A DNA stretch of 64,000 nt from Phylloscopus collybita (lineage: Eukaryota > Chordata > Aves > Passeriformes > Phylloscopidae). The position numbers and the translations under genes were made by a program. Shown in pieces: positions 52,781 through 64,000 of this stretch (position 1 is the first letter of the stretch; the number at the start of each line of letters is the position of its first letter). Below the pieces are notes generated by a model. The model did not search any database. It saw only the letters and a program-made list of their open reading frames with translations, and was not told the DNA's origin. Location: contig JAJNNQ010000075.1 in assembly GCA_027886175.1 (NCBI GenBank), positions 59,598,001-59,662,000 of the forward strand, read 5' to 3'.

Positions 52781-53411
52781 GAGATGTTTCATTTTACCAC
52801 AGTTTGATTCATTAGCGTGGTCCTAGTAAGAATTCTACATCTTCAGGAGAAATATTGCGTTGAAATTCAAGAGCTATGTGTTAAAAAGAAAAAGAAAAGA
52901 AGGTGATTTAAATAAGTGCTACTTTGTACTATTTATAGTCATCATCTGTGCAAACCCCAGGCTCTGGGGGGGAGCATGAAGCTCTACCAGCAAGCATACC
53001 TATTCACTGCCTGGGAATGTCTCCAACTCCAGGCAGGAACACTTGTTCTTTTCTTTGACTTCCACCTTTTCCTCCAGTGCCTAATTTTTAGATCTTTCCT
53101 CTTTTATAGCTATTTAACAAAAAAAAAAAATCCTAAAACCCAACAACAACAACCACCAAACAAAAACTCAACTGAGTGCTCAGCCAGACAGCATTGCCTT
53201 TTTTTCTGTGGCCATTCAACATTAACTTTGTGCTGTTATATTACGCATGCTGCTATCAATCTGTCAAGACTTGGTAACTGTGACAACTGTCCATGGTTCT
53301 AGAAAGGTTTCAAGAAATCAAGGATCATCATATAATCCTGTTCTGTCCACTAGAAAGAGCACTTCACATCTCTTCTCTCTTATGTGGACTTGTTCTGAAA
53401 GAAGGAAGGCC
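52781..53411. other. Short spacer before the G/T tract
   Basis: Non-repetitive except for an A-run near 53.12 kb with following CAACAACAA units. No gene features. Confidence 0.6.
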
Positions 53412-53509
53412 TTGGTTTTTGGTTTTTTGTGGTGGTTTTTTGTGGGTTTTGTTTGTTTGTTTGTTTGGTTTTTTTTTTGTTTTTGGTTTTTTTTGGGGTT
53501 TTTTTTGGT
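53412..53509 (+). repeat. 98-base tract containing only G and T
   Basis: No A or C occurs from 53412 to 53509. It contains (GTTT)n in the middle and GGTTTTTT-type runs at both sides, about 180 bases before the next CR1 fragment. Confidence 0.95.
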
Positions 53510-53689
53510 CAATAATTTGAAAGTGCAATACTTTACTAAAGAATAAAAGACTGTCAAAGGTAGGTACATTCTGTACTCAACAGAAACCTCTGCATTAACA
53601 CTGAAGGAGTGATAATGCATTGGTAAAATGAGACATGCTTTCTACACAGTATTTCAAATGCTTAGCTGTTTTTCTTTTTTTAGAGGACA

Positions 53690-54270
53690 GAACATTTTAA
53701 GCCCCCATGGATATAAGGTGTGTAGGAACAGCCTGCTTGAATTTATCAAGGGCAAATGGTGTCTGACTAACCCCCTGACAGCCTCCTGTGATGAAATGAA
53801 TGCTTTTGTGGAGGAGGGGAAAAACATGACATCCCCTGACTTCGGCATGGCCTATGACACAGCCTCCCACAGTCTGCCACTCTACCCTTCTAGTCAAACC
53901 AAGAAGATAAAGTCTGGGGAGGTGGAATACAAAGGGTGGCTAACTGGTTGGACCACCAAGCTCAAAGGATGGCAACCAGTGGCAGTCAGCCAGCAGCAGC
54001 ATCCCTCAGGAATCAACACTAAGGCCAATATCATTTAATGTCTTTATTAAAAACCCAGGTAATAATAAACTGGGGCACTGGCCAGTACACAGAGGCAGAG
54101 GTGCTCTTCAGACAGGGACCTTGACAGGCTACAGAGGTAAACAGACAAAAATCTCATGAAGTCCAATAAAGGCACATGCAAAACTCTGCAGCTGAAATGG
54201 GTTAACTCCATTCACAAGGATCAACAGGGGTCAAATGGCCTGAAAATAGCTTTGCAGAAAAGGTTCCATT
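53690..54270 (+). mobile_element. CR1 LINE fragment, reverse transcriptase region, degenerate
   Basis: Sequence and frame remnants follow the CR1 reverse transcriptase: a stretch equivalent to the palm motif DFSKAFDTVSH appears as DFGMAYDTASHS, followed by GWLTGWTTK for the usual W-I-R-NWL-R region, PSGINTKANII for the PQGSVLGPILFN region, and around 54108-54200 the equivalent of DLDRLxxWxxxNLMxFNKGKC. Stops and frameshifts break the gene. A 136-codon open frame (53628-54038) survives across part of it. The element lacks its catalytic YVDD/FADD box and cannot be active. Confidence 0.85.
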
Positions 54271-56049
54271 TGTCTTTTGCATCCATTTTAGTTAAGTAAC
54301 TATAAATGGTTGTGTTATGGGTGTTTGGTACTGATGAGCAGCTCCTATATGGCAAAGGCAGGTGCTATTGGCAAATCAGTTTAACTCCAGTTCTCCTGAA
54401 CTTGGTCATTTGAGAGAAAAGAGACACATAAGCCCGCATGGAGCAACAAGAAAAGGCTTTTGAAGAATAGATGTGTCAATTGTGTGACAATTTTTCTCCC
54501 CTTGTTCTGTTTTGCTTCTTCTGTAGACTCTAAAGATCCTTTGCTCAGAGTCAGTACTCCCACTAGAGAGGACAGCTTCCTGAGGGAAAAGCTGTGGCCG
54601 ATACACCAGTTTAAAACCACTAGAGCAGTCACAGCTGATCACAAAGAGTTACAGAACAACAGGAGCTTGACTGAACAAATGAAGAATTCAGGATCAATTT
54701 CTCTCCAGAGGGAAGAGTTTCTGGCCTCAAAACCAAAATGAGTGAACTGCATGAAACACTAGAAAACCCCTCAGATACTACACTCTCTCAAATACAGGCA
54801 AAAAATCCAGTCAGACAGTACTTGAGAATGATACCCCATCAAAAATGCGAAGAGACTTTACAATGCCAGGAACAGAAAACACACACTTTTACAGAGATGG
54901 TATCACTAGGTTTGCTTTTTGCTTGGTTTGCTGGTTGTTTTTTTTTTTTAATTTGCATAGAAAGAGCAAGAAAATAAACTGAAAAAAAAACTGTCATAAT
55001 TAAATGAAGCAAATTTTGCACAGCTGACAAATTACAATACTATTTCCATGACAGTGACAATGCTCGTCAATAATATGAGATAAATTCCAGGTAAATAACG
55101 TAAGATCAACTTCTGGCCATAATGCATTTCTGTGATCAACAAGTAACATCCTTGGATTCAGCTGAAACAACATCATTAACATCCAATAAAATAATGACTA
55201 GATATGCCTAATAGATATTTATGACACTTTTATAAAAAGACTGTGATAGTACTTCATTATAAAAATTTATTTCTGCCCATCTTTTATGTACTCTGACATA
55301 ATGACATCATTAACATAAGAACCTGACTGAAATGAAGATCTCCTTAAGCCACAGTGAGCAAATCACACAGCCTGAGAAACTCATGTTACCTTCCCACTCA
55401 ATAATTATTTACATACATGCACACTTCTCCCTATCCTCCAAGTATTTTCAGACAAAAAGGAGCCCGGTAATAGAGAAATTAGTCAAAAGCTGTAAGACTT
55501 CATGAAAGTTCAACAAATCATCTTTATCAGCAAATAAAGGTCTTCGGTTCAGAGCCCTACTGTGAGTCATACTAGATGTGATTTAACAGAAAGGTTGATC
55601 ATTTAAGTAGAATCTTTTCCAATACAAAAGCTAATTATCAAGGCTAGACACATGACCTTTCCCAAGTAACATTTATTGCAAAAAAAATCCTTAGAAAAAA
55701 CAAATGCTCTGATAGACCGTGAAAAATTACAAGCAGAGTTAACAGAAGAGACACTTGAGAAACAGCTCAAGGGAAATTTCTCTTTGTATTATCAACACCC
55801 AATCTATCCCCAACTCTTTTTGGTTTTTTGTCATTCAACTTTCCTGCCCCTGAAGGAAGGTACACACGCAAAACAATCTGATTACACGTGGAATCCTTTT
55901 TATCTATAGATGGATATAGATATAAATACAAATACGCACACAAGTATCAAATAAATATTAAAATACACAAAAATACACACAAATATTTAAAATAGAGCCT
56001 CCATATCCGTGGACTGGAGGACCACTAGTGCGAGAATTATAAATTTCCA
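54271..56049. other. Sequence between two CR1 fragments
   Basis: A/T-rich intron-like DNA with short open frames (up to 93 codons) and a T-run near 54.94 kb. Nothing was recognised. Confidence 0.6.
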
Positions 56050-56475
56050 GCCAACCTGAACCTGTGGGGGACTTGCTTCTTCAGCTGGATCCCTTCAAGT
56101 TTATGGTGCCTGATGGGATTCATCCCAGGATACTCAAGGAGCTGCCCAATATCACTGTGAGACCTCCCTCAATGATTTTTCAACAGTCTTGGGAATCTGG
56201 AAGGTCCCAGTTGACTGGAAGCTGGCAAATGAAGCAAACACTGATCCCTTCTCTGGTGATCAGTGACAGGACTGAAGGGAATTACCTGTAGTTGTGTCAG
56301 GGCAGGTTTAGGCTCAGTATTAGGAGAAGGTTCTTCACTTAGGCAGGTGGCTAGGCACTGGACAGAACCAAGCCTGAGAGAGTTCAAGAAATGTCTGGAC
56401 AATGCTTTCAGACACGTGATATTCTTGGGGATGTCCTGTGCAGGGCCAGGAGCTGTATATTCTATGATCTAGAAA
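56050..56475 (+). mobile_element. CR1 LINE fragment with internal deletion
   Basis: The first part encodes remnants of the CR1 reverse transcriptase N-terminal region (LDPFKFMVPDGIHPRILKEL, and FQQSWESG for the IIFEKSWxTG motif). It then jumps to the 3' untranslated region (GGAGAAGGTTCTTCACTTAG, CCAAGCCTGAGAGAGTTCAA, CAGGGCCAGGAGCTG) and ends at ATTCTATGATCT. The order of domains shows it is a separate insertion from the copy at 53.7 kb. Confidence 0.9.
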
Positions 56476-59400
56476 ATATATCAGGGTCCTTAATTATGGT
56501 GTGGTATGGAGAGGATGAGGTAGAAGGGCAAAATCTGGGTTTCACCTCCTGTCCACAGGATTGGGCTGCAGAGACTATAGTTCCTCAAACTACACTGTTG
56601 TTTCCCCAAGGTTTTGCTCACACTGCCCACAGCAAATCCCATTACATTAATGTGCAAAATCTATGCTAATGCACTACTTGGCTGGGAATTTTAAGTGCAC
56701 AGACGTCACACAGTTAAAGACTGCATTTCCCTCAGCAACTGTTACTTAGTAACCCTCTGCACATAAATAGAATTTTACATCACTGCATATGTGTTGTGAA
56801 GGCTAAAATCCATGCCTCAATTCTATAGGCTGGCAGGAAGGAAAGGAGTCATGTGGGCAACTGTAAAACAAAGTTGCACCAACTATTTTCAACTCCTTCT
56901 CTAGGCAGAGAACTTAACTGGAGAGAAACCCGTGGGTAAACAAGAAGCTATTTCCATTGCCCTTCCTTCGGTGGTATTTCATCACAAAAAAGGAGCAGGT
57001 AGACCTTGGACAGACTTTCTGGTATTGTTCATGTGCTGGGCAATGGAGACTGCAGACATAAGCACAACAGACCATGTAAAGCTCTTCACCTTCTCCCCTG
57101 GAGGTAGTATAATCCACAGGCTAGGTAACTTCTGGGTAAAATTGGTACTGCTAGAGCCACAGTCAAAACAATACTGAAAAAAGCTGTGTGAATCAGATCC
57201 AGGACTGAACAACACAGGTGGAGTATGATGAATAAAAAAAAACCTTAAATGCAGATTAGAATCCATCAACTCTAAATACAAAAGCTTAAATAGCTGTATT
57301 TTATTAACATATATATTAGATCCCTTCCATATATAGGCTACTTGTGATTTGACTGACAGTCTGACTCAAGTAGCTTGAATCAACATGGTACTTCTTAATC
57401 ACTGTAGACCCCGAGACTGCCTTTTTAGCACTGAACGAAAGAGGTGGCCTGCTGGAAATACCTAGACATCTTTTTAATTCAATTCCCTAGCACTGCAAAT
57501 AACACTATCATTGCTCTGCTTAGTCCCATCCTTTGCCTCTAACAGCCCTCAGCTGTAGCTTCTCAAATGATTTACTATAATTAAGTGTATTATCTTGACA
57601 AAACCCCAACTGATTAAGTTACATATAAGCAGCAAATATATTCATTTGAAGAGGTTACAGATAAACAATATTTGCAGTTATTAAACCAAGTGAATAAGTA
57701 TAAGCATATAGATAAGCAAACACATTGAATTTGTGTCTATTTAGTAAGTTTACAAGCCCCAAAGTCTAGCAGTTCCCCTTAAGTGCAGCATTCAAGTAGT
57801 AATTTCTTACTTCTTCTGAACAATGCAATTTTTTTATTCTGAAACAGGATTTTGAAAACTTTAGCAAACCAAAATTTTCTTAACCCTTGGAATTCTTCCC
57901 CTCAGCTCTTGTCCCAGTAAGAGGTAACTCAACAAAGATTCTCCTTGCAAAATCCCAGGAATCAACCCTTTGAAATAAGGGCTCCTACTTAAAGCTTTTT
58001 TCCTGTCACCTCAATATTAATTGTAACAAGCAAGATATGCCAGCTCAAATCAGAAATCTTTACTCCAGGAAAGCATCAAGCCATTTCTTTCTTTTAAGAA
58101 AACAACGTTAGGATAGGAACCATTTTGGGGTTTGAAACTAATCACATTGTATAATGACTAAGAGAAGTCCAGATGCTCAGAGTTGTCTCTGAAGTACTCA
58201 TTTTCTTAAGGCTACAAGACCCAACTTGGCAGTGCAGCAGCAGAATTGAGAACTGAGCAAGAGACTTGCCCAAGCCTCATTCAGCGACTGGGACAATTAA
58301 ATGGCCATCTGGCTCCAGCACAAAGACAGCAGCTCTGCACCTGTTTCACCAGCCCATCGTTTGCAGCCTAATTGGTTAAAGCCCATGGGGCAAAACCCAG
58401 AACAACCTGTCATCTGCTGAGACCAGAGCTCAAGGCTGGGACTGAAGCCAAGGGCTCCTGCTCCTGGCGGAGACATTTCCCTCAGGGGCTACATGCAAGA
58501 CATGTTCAGAGGGTCCCTCCTGTTCTTTACATACAGCAGCAAGAGACAATCATCAGAAATTATCAAAGACATGCAATTTAGTTGATACAAAAGTCTCTGT
58601 GCCAAGCCCTGCAGGCTTCTAAAATGCCATAAACCCTTCATTCTCCCATAATCAGGTGACTCAACAGCTGCAATACAGTATTACAGCATTAACTGCATTA
58701 TGCTATGGTATTATGAACTCTGCAAAATCCCAGAGCTGAATCTGATGCCTGGAAGATCTCAGCATCCCTTGCCAAAGGCAGATATATCCCTTGCTCCACT
58801 GGTTGTTCTTGTACTTGGAGTTAAAGCCAGGACACCCATACAATCTGTTGGGAGGGTAATAGAACGCAGAGCTCACCATCCCAACTGAACACATCCAATC
58901 ACAGGGATCTTGTGGCCTCCTTTCCCCCAGGCTCCATAAGACTTTCATTTTTATATGGTCTTATCAATCCTTATAAGGACTATATAGCACAGTATAATAT
59001 AATAATAATAAAAAATTTAAAAATGGACAAAATGCCAATGGAAAGGAAAAGAAGGTGACAGAAAAGGCAGACTGTAGAGACTCCTTAATGTAGTTCTGTT
59101 CCTTCCCTTCCTGAGAACATGGCAGGAAAGTAGAACACAACACTGAGGTCAAAACAAGAGGGAAAAGTGTCAAAGCTTAATTTTTATTAGGTGTGTCACC
59201 TATTTTTTTTTTCTTCTTGCCAATACCTTTACTTGTACGGCAACAAATTAGTTGAAGCACATATAAAGAAAAATCTTTTATTTTGATTTTTTTTTAAAGT
59301 GTTGTATTACAGAAACAAAATACCAACATTAAAATTAATTTGTCAAGTAAAAGAATCCTAAGGCTGAATGTTCAGGACATGTTGTCAGCACCTACAAATG

Positions 59401-62400
59401 AACATGCTTCACTTAAGCCATTCCGAATGTAACGGATTACAGTGGTTCAGACCCATCTCAAATAAAATATACAACACAGGTTTTCTCCAAACAGAGATTT
59501 GATTCTGAAGGAAACAGAAGATCAACACCTCACCATAGGAGAAGACCTCCTCTCAGCAAGTTTCTATCAGCAAGTATCCTGCAGCATATGACAAGTTATT
59601 TATTTCAGCACAAAAATATAACATTGTGCACAGCCTTGACCTAGAATCTCATCTCATGGGACCAAGCTCCAGAAACAATGTCAATCGTCCCAAACACATT
59701 GAATTTTTTGTGCAGTAGTTCAGCAAAGACAAAACAATTGTTATTTTATGCAGTGGGTTTCACCTACGGTGAGCTCCAAAGCCTCTCCTAGAACATGAAG
59801 ATATATTTATTTATAGTAGTACTATGGATTTTTTAAATATATTAAAGATACTTCATTTTAAATCAATACATATTAAGTATTGAAATATAATCAATACATT
59901 GTATGATATATATCTCAACTGTAACAGGCACTGACTTGAGATTCTGAGTCTCGCATGCACCAATCTTTCATCTTCCAAGTTTCAAAAACCCGGGACTGTC
60001 TGGAATTTCAGACAAGAGTCCAAAAGAAAAAAAGCACTGATTATTCAGGCTTTATCACTGTGCACCATAAAGCAAGTTTCATCTACACTAGAAAGCTCTG
60101 GCTTAACATTAAGAAAACATTTAGTCTGTAGTTCACAGGGAAGATCAGAATGAACAGACAGACTCCCCAGGGTGAAAAGCTATATTGGTCTTGCCTTTTG
60201 AAACCAACACAGGGAGCACATCTGCAGCCACACAGGGAGAGAAGCACGGTATCAATACTTGAATATACACTTGCATTTATCTAAAATATATATATTTTAA
60301 ATATACACACTTGTACTTTTTTCAATATGGATATGTGCATACTTACATGGATGTGCACAAAAGAGACAGAAGTGCGGTTTAAAGTTTTTGCACAGTTCCA
60401 CTTCACACTGACAAATTTTAGCCACATTTCCCCCAAAGGACTACACACAAGTTCTTGCATTTGCTGCATATCACAAATTCTTTAGCAGGTACAAGGTACA
60501 ACTTCATGACAAGATAGTATATAAGTGACAATGATAGTTGGCCATAAATATAAGAGAATATTGCTTTGATTTTCAGCTTTCAAACCTTGACAATGGCACT
60601 ACGGGATTGCTTTGTAAAGCAATGTACTGTGGTAGGCTTGGAAGGTTGCAGGAAGTCATATTATAACATGAAGAGAGAGTACAGGCTTGAAGAGAAGGTA
60701 ATTATTCCAGTGGATATGTGTTGTCAGAAAAGTGCAAATTTTCTCTGTTTTCTTCCACGGTGTTCACACCTTCCTGATCAGACTGCCTGTTAGCTGGCCA
60801 TCTCTTCACTGTTTCTGAGCACTGTTAGCAACTAAATATTATTTCTAATTTCTCAGAAAAATCAAAGCAATGCATTTAGACTGCATCAGAGGTGCTGGCA
60901 GAAAATAGTATGCAGGAAGAAACTGGGTGAAAGAAGTAGAAGAATGATAAAGGAAGGAGCTAGATGGATAAGTTAGCTATGACCACAATGCCAAAACAAG
61001 AAAAACTCCAAATGACTCAGCCTTCAACGTCACAGTCTCAATTTTATTTTAATCAAAACGTCTCTAGTATGTTGGTATTTCCATAATTCAACTGAAAACG
61101 TCTGCACCACCAAACAGTGAATCCATCCCTGAAGCTCTTACACCTAACAGGAAAATCTGAGGACCCCAAAATGGTGACTGTTGTTTAAAGATCTATCTCA
61201 CAGGTGACAGATTTCCAAGATTTCTGGGTCTCTTGGGTCTTTTCAGTGTTTTTGGAGCTGCCCAGGGTTCCAAGCAAGCTGAGTGCCCACAGGCCTCTGT
61301 AAATTCAGCTTTCAATTCTAAGTCCAGCCATGCCAGCCCGAATATTACTCTGTGGCACTGTGATATAAATGCAAGATTTCCATTATTGTGTCTTCTTAAA
61401 TGCAACTGATGCTCAGAAGTCTCCTTAACCATCCAAGGTAACTGGCATGTATCTTGTGGCTTACAGCTCTGTGTAAATTTTGATATCTTTAGAGCCACAT
61501 CCACTGAATGCTGCACTGAAAGATCAGATTGGTTTCAAGAGTGAATCTTATCGCAGCAATCAAGAGTAACATTATATTATTCTGCTTAAAAGTTTTTCAA
61601 TTTCCTTTTACAAAAACCGTTTTTTTTCTCCCTCAGCAAATGCTACAAAAGTATGTCCATCAACTTCAAGCAGACGGCCTGAAAAAGTTAAATAAAAAGG
61701 AAAAGCATTCCGTAGCATTTCTGCTCAAAGTGGAAAAATCAATTTCTGAACTGTAGCTGCAGACAAGTTAAATTTATTCACTGTACAAATAGCTCCAATT
61801 ACTCAAGAAATTCAACTTCTGAACTGCAAAAACAAGTTACTGTCAGCAATATTTTGCATGGGAAAGCCCTACAGCTTTTTCCTTCCAATGTCCATTACAC
61901 ACTTGCTGAATTTACAAATGAGAACAAAATTCAACTCAGCTTAATGTAGAACCCCTCTTTTCTCATGGCAGAATATTTAGCATCAGATCTGAGAGTGTTC
62001 TGACTTTGTACTCATGCATAGTGTGAAACTACCCTATGTGCACAGCCAGTTGCACTATCAGAAATACAATTGTGAGAAATGAGAAATAAAATTAAACACG
62101 GATTTGCTGCCCAGGAGCATCAAACATGACTGAATTAGCACTAGGAGGAAAAAGATGAGAACAAACTTTAAAATGCACTTCTAACAGGTTTTAACACTTT
62201 AGTAAGTGCTACAGGGCAGGTTTGCCAGTCACTGTCTTAGACACTGGAGATTCCACTGTGGTTTGACACCGGATGCCCAGAGGTAAGCCTTGGCCATTTC
62301 TCTAAAAGGTGAATATATTTCACCACAACTTATTTTACAGATATAACTGCAGCTTAAGGTAACAGTACTGCAGAAGATTTTTTTTAAGCTCTTCTCAAAT

Positions 62401-64000
62401 ATAACCAAGGTCAAAGTAACAAACTAGAATTTTCATCTGACCCAGTTTCAGACCAGGTGATACAACATTACTGCTGTATGCTGATCCACAACAGTACAAA
62501 AGCACAAAAGGTTATGTAGGAGAGGAAGATAATTGTTCCCTTTCATGTCACTTAACTGCTTCCTCAAGATTAAAAATACCAACAACTTTCCCTTCATTTT
62601 CCATGGCATGAAGGTGCCAAAACACTGAACAACATGTTCTCAGGCTGAAGTATGGGTTGATTTACTAGAAAAGTCATCTCAGCAGCTAGAACAGTTCACA
62701 GAGAGTTCACAAAGAGTGCCTACTGCATTACACCCCCTGTTCTTCCAGCTCCTTGCTAATTTAAGTGGCACTGGCATTAAACTCATTTGACAGGACATTT
62801 ATCTAGTTCTGCATCAAAGCTAACAAGGAGGGAACTGTAGAAAACTACCACAAAAACATGGCATCTGAAGCACAAGACCTTAAAAAAGCACAGAGTGCAC
62901 TTCCCTCTTTTAGTCAGTTCTGCAGGCTGAGGGTGGGAGAACAAAGCCTAAGACCCTACCTCCTCCCCAGCCAAAACCACAGCAACTGCACCTCTTCCTT
63001 TTACACCCATGCAGGCTTAATAAGCCCAACACCCAAACCAAGATGCACTAGGACTTAGCCATTGCATGCAAAACAGAAAAACATACTTGCAACTTATTTT
63101 ATGCAACCATTGCCCACACATTCACTCACTTTTTCACTGAAACACAGATCTAGCGACATACTGCCATGGTTATACAATTCAGGCAACTCTTTAAACATCA
63201 GCATTGGGCACTGTGGCTGGGCCAGAACTTGCACCTGCCTTGCTTCTCACCTTTTAACTTTTCCACCCATTCCCTGCACAGCAGAACACTGTACTTTCAG
63301 TCGCCTTCACATGCAACAAAGGGAAACATGGAAGTGCTGGAGTATCAGCTTCACTTCAGGGACAATTTACCTTCCTTACAAAATTTCTACGAGCTGGCCA
63401 TATTTTAGACATGAGAAAGATTAATTACTGGAACTACAATTGACTATACTAAATTCAGCACCCAAAGAGTTTAACAAACAGTCAAGTATTGAAACACATT
63501 ACTTGGGTTTAGACACAAGTTGATCCTTTAAACTTCACAGAACTATTTGCCTACTGAAACATTAAGACAAGACTTCTGATACCATACTGAGTGCTGGTGT
63601 TAAGGTTAATTTTTGAGGACAGATGTCACAGCTACTTCATGCCTGGCATTCTCGGAGGTTTCAAAGAGTACAGTCATTTCTCTCACTACGATATCATCTC
63701 ACCAGCAGAAGCACATTAGTGCCTGAAGGCCCCACTCAAGGTCTCCAAGCAGTACTATTAATACAGAATGACATTGCATCTGTCCCAACAAACCATCCAG
63801 TCAGACAGCACAAAGGTTAAGAAATGAAATAGGAAGACAGAGCGAGCACACAAGGATTTGCTCAAGGGCAATGCTAGGTTGATGGTAGAAAATGTGGAAA
63901 ATGGACATCTATCAAATTCAACTGGTATTACTGAACCTGACTGCCCAGAACTTCCCTTCACACCCTTGAAGATTTGCCTCTTCCAATGTACAAGGTACCA
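56476..64000. other. Distal upstream region, no gene seen
   Basis: A/T-rich sequence with short AT repeats (for example TAAAATATATATATTTTA near 60.28 kb) and no recognisable exon, RNA gene or transposon. It is assumed to be upstream golli intron, but the window does not contain the first golli exon, so intergenic sequence at the far end cannot be excluded. Confidence 0.6.

Noticed and set aside
53690..56475. A single large CR1 split by a later insertion
   Set aside because: The copy at 56.05 kb begins with a more N-terminal part of the reverse transcriptase than the copy at 53.7 kb, so the order is wrong for one element.

Overview
The window is non-coding-rich vertebrate DNA from a bird. Two things show this. 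The only conserved protein-coding exons belong to the myelin basic protein gene (MBP) in its avian form, with residues typical of chicken MBP ([37 protein letters not shown]). The recognisable interspersed repeats are CR1 LINEs, the main avian retrotransposon, and no mammalian Alu, L1 or B-type SINE is visible. The species cannot be named from this sequence.

Layout. MBP runs on the minus strand. A 91-bp golli exon lies at 40021-40111. It is joined across a 35.6-kb intron to a 431-bp composite exon at 4006-4436. That exon carries the second part of the golli domain followed in frame by the first 57 codons of classic MBP (ATG at 4174-4176). Both junctions have canonical AG/GT sites and matching phase 1. 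Everything from 40112 to 64000 is upstream golli intron or beyond. Everything below 4006 is the start of the next MBP intron. The initiating golli exon (myristoylated MGN start in mammals) and MBP exon 2 onward were not found and presumably lie outside the window.

How it works together. The composite exon does three jobs. It is an internal golli-MBP exon. It is the first coding exon of classic myelin MBP, with that promoter apparently inside the golli coding sequence, including a near-consensus NFI site at 4334-4348. When its 5' splice site is not used, it becomes a terminal exon ending in the short tail VSSEE.

The rest is intron: degenerate CR1 copies (12.6, 35.6, 39.1, 52.5, 53.7 and 56.1 kb, plus one probable older copy at 39.5 kb), long A-runs, (AAAAC)n and strongly G/T- or A/C-only tracts, a few GC-rich patches, a perfect 19-bp palindrome at the edge of a CR1, and a 1.87-kb structure bounded by ~80-bp near-identical inverted repeats at 42.0 and 43.9 kb. 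No RNA gene, second protein gene or CRISPR-like array could be supported.
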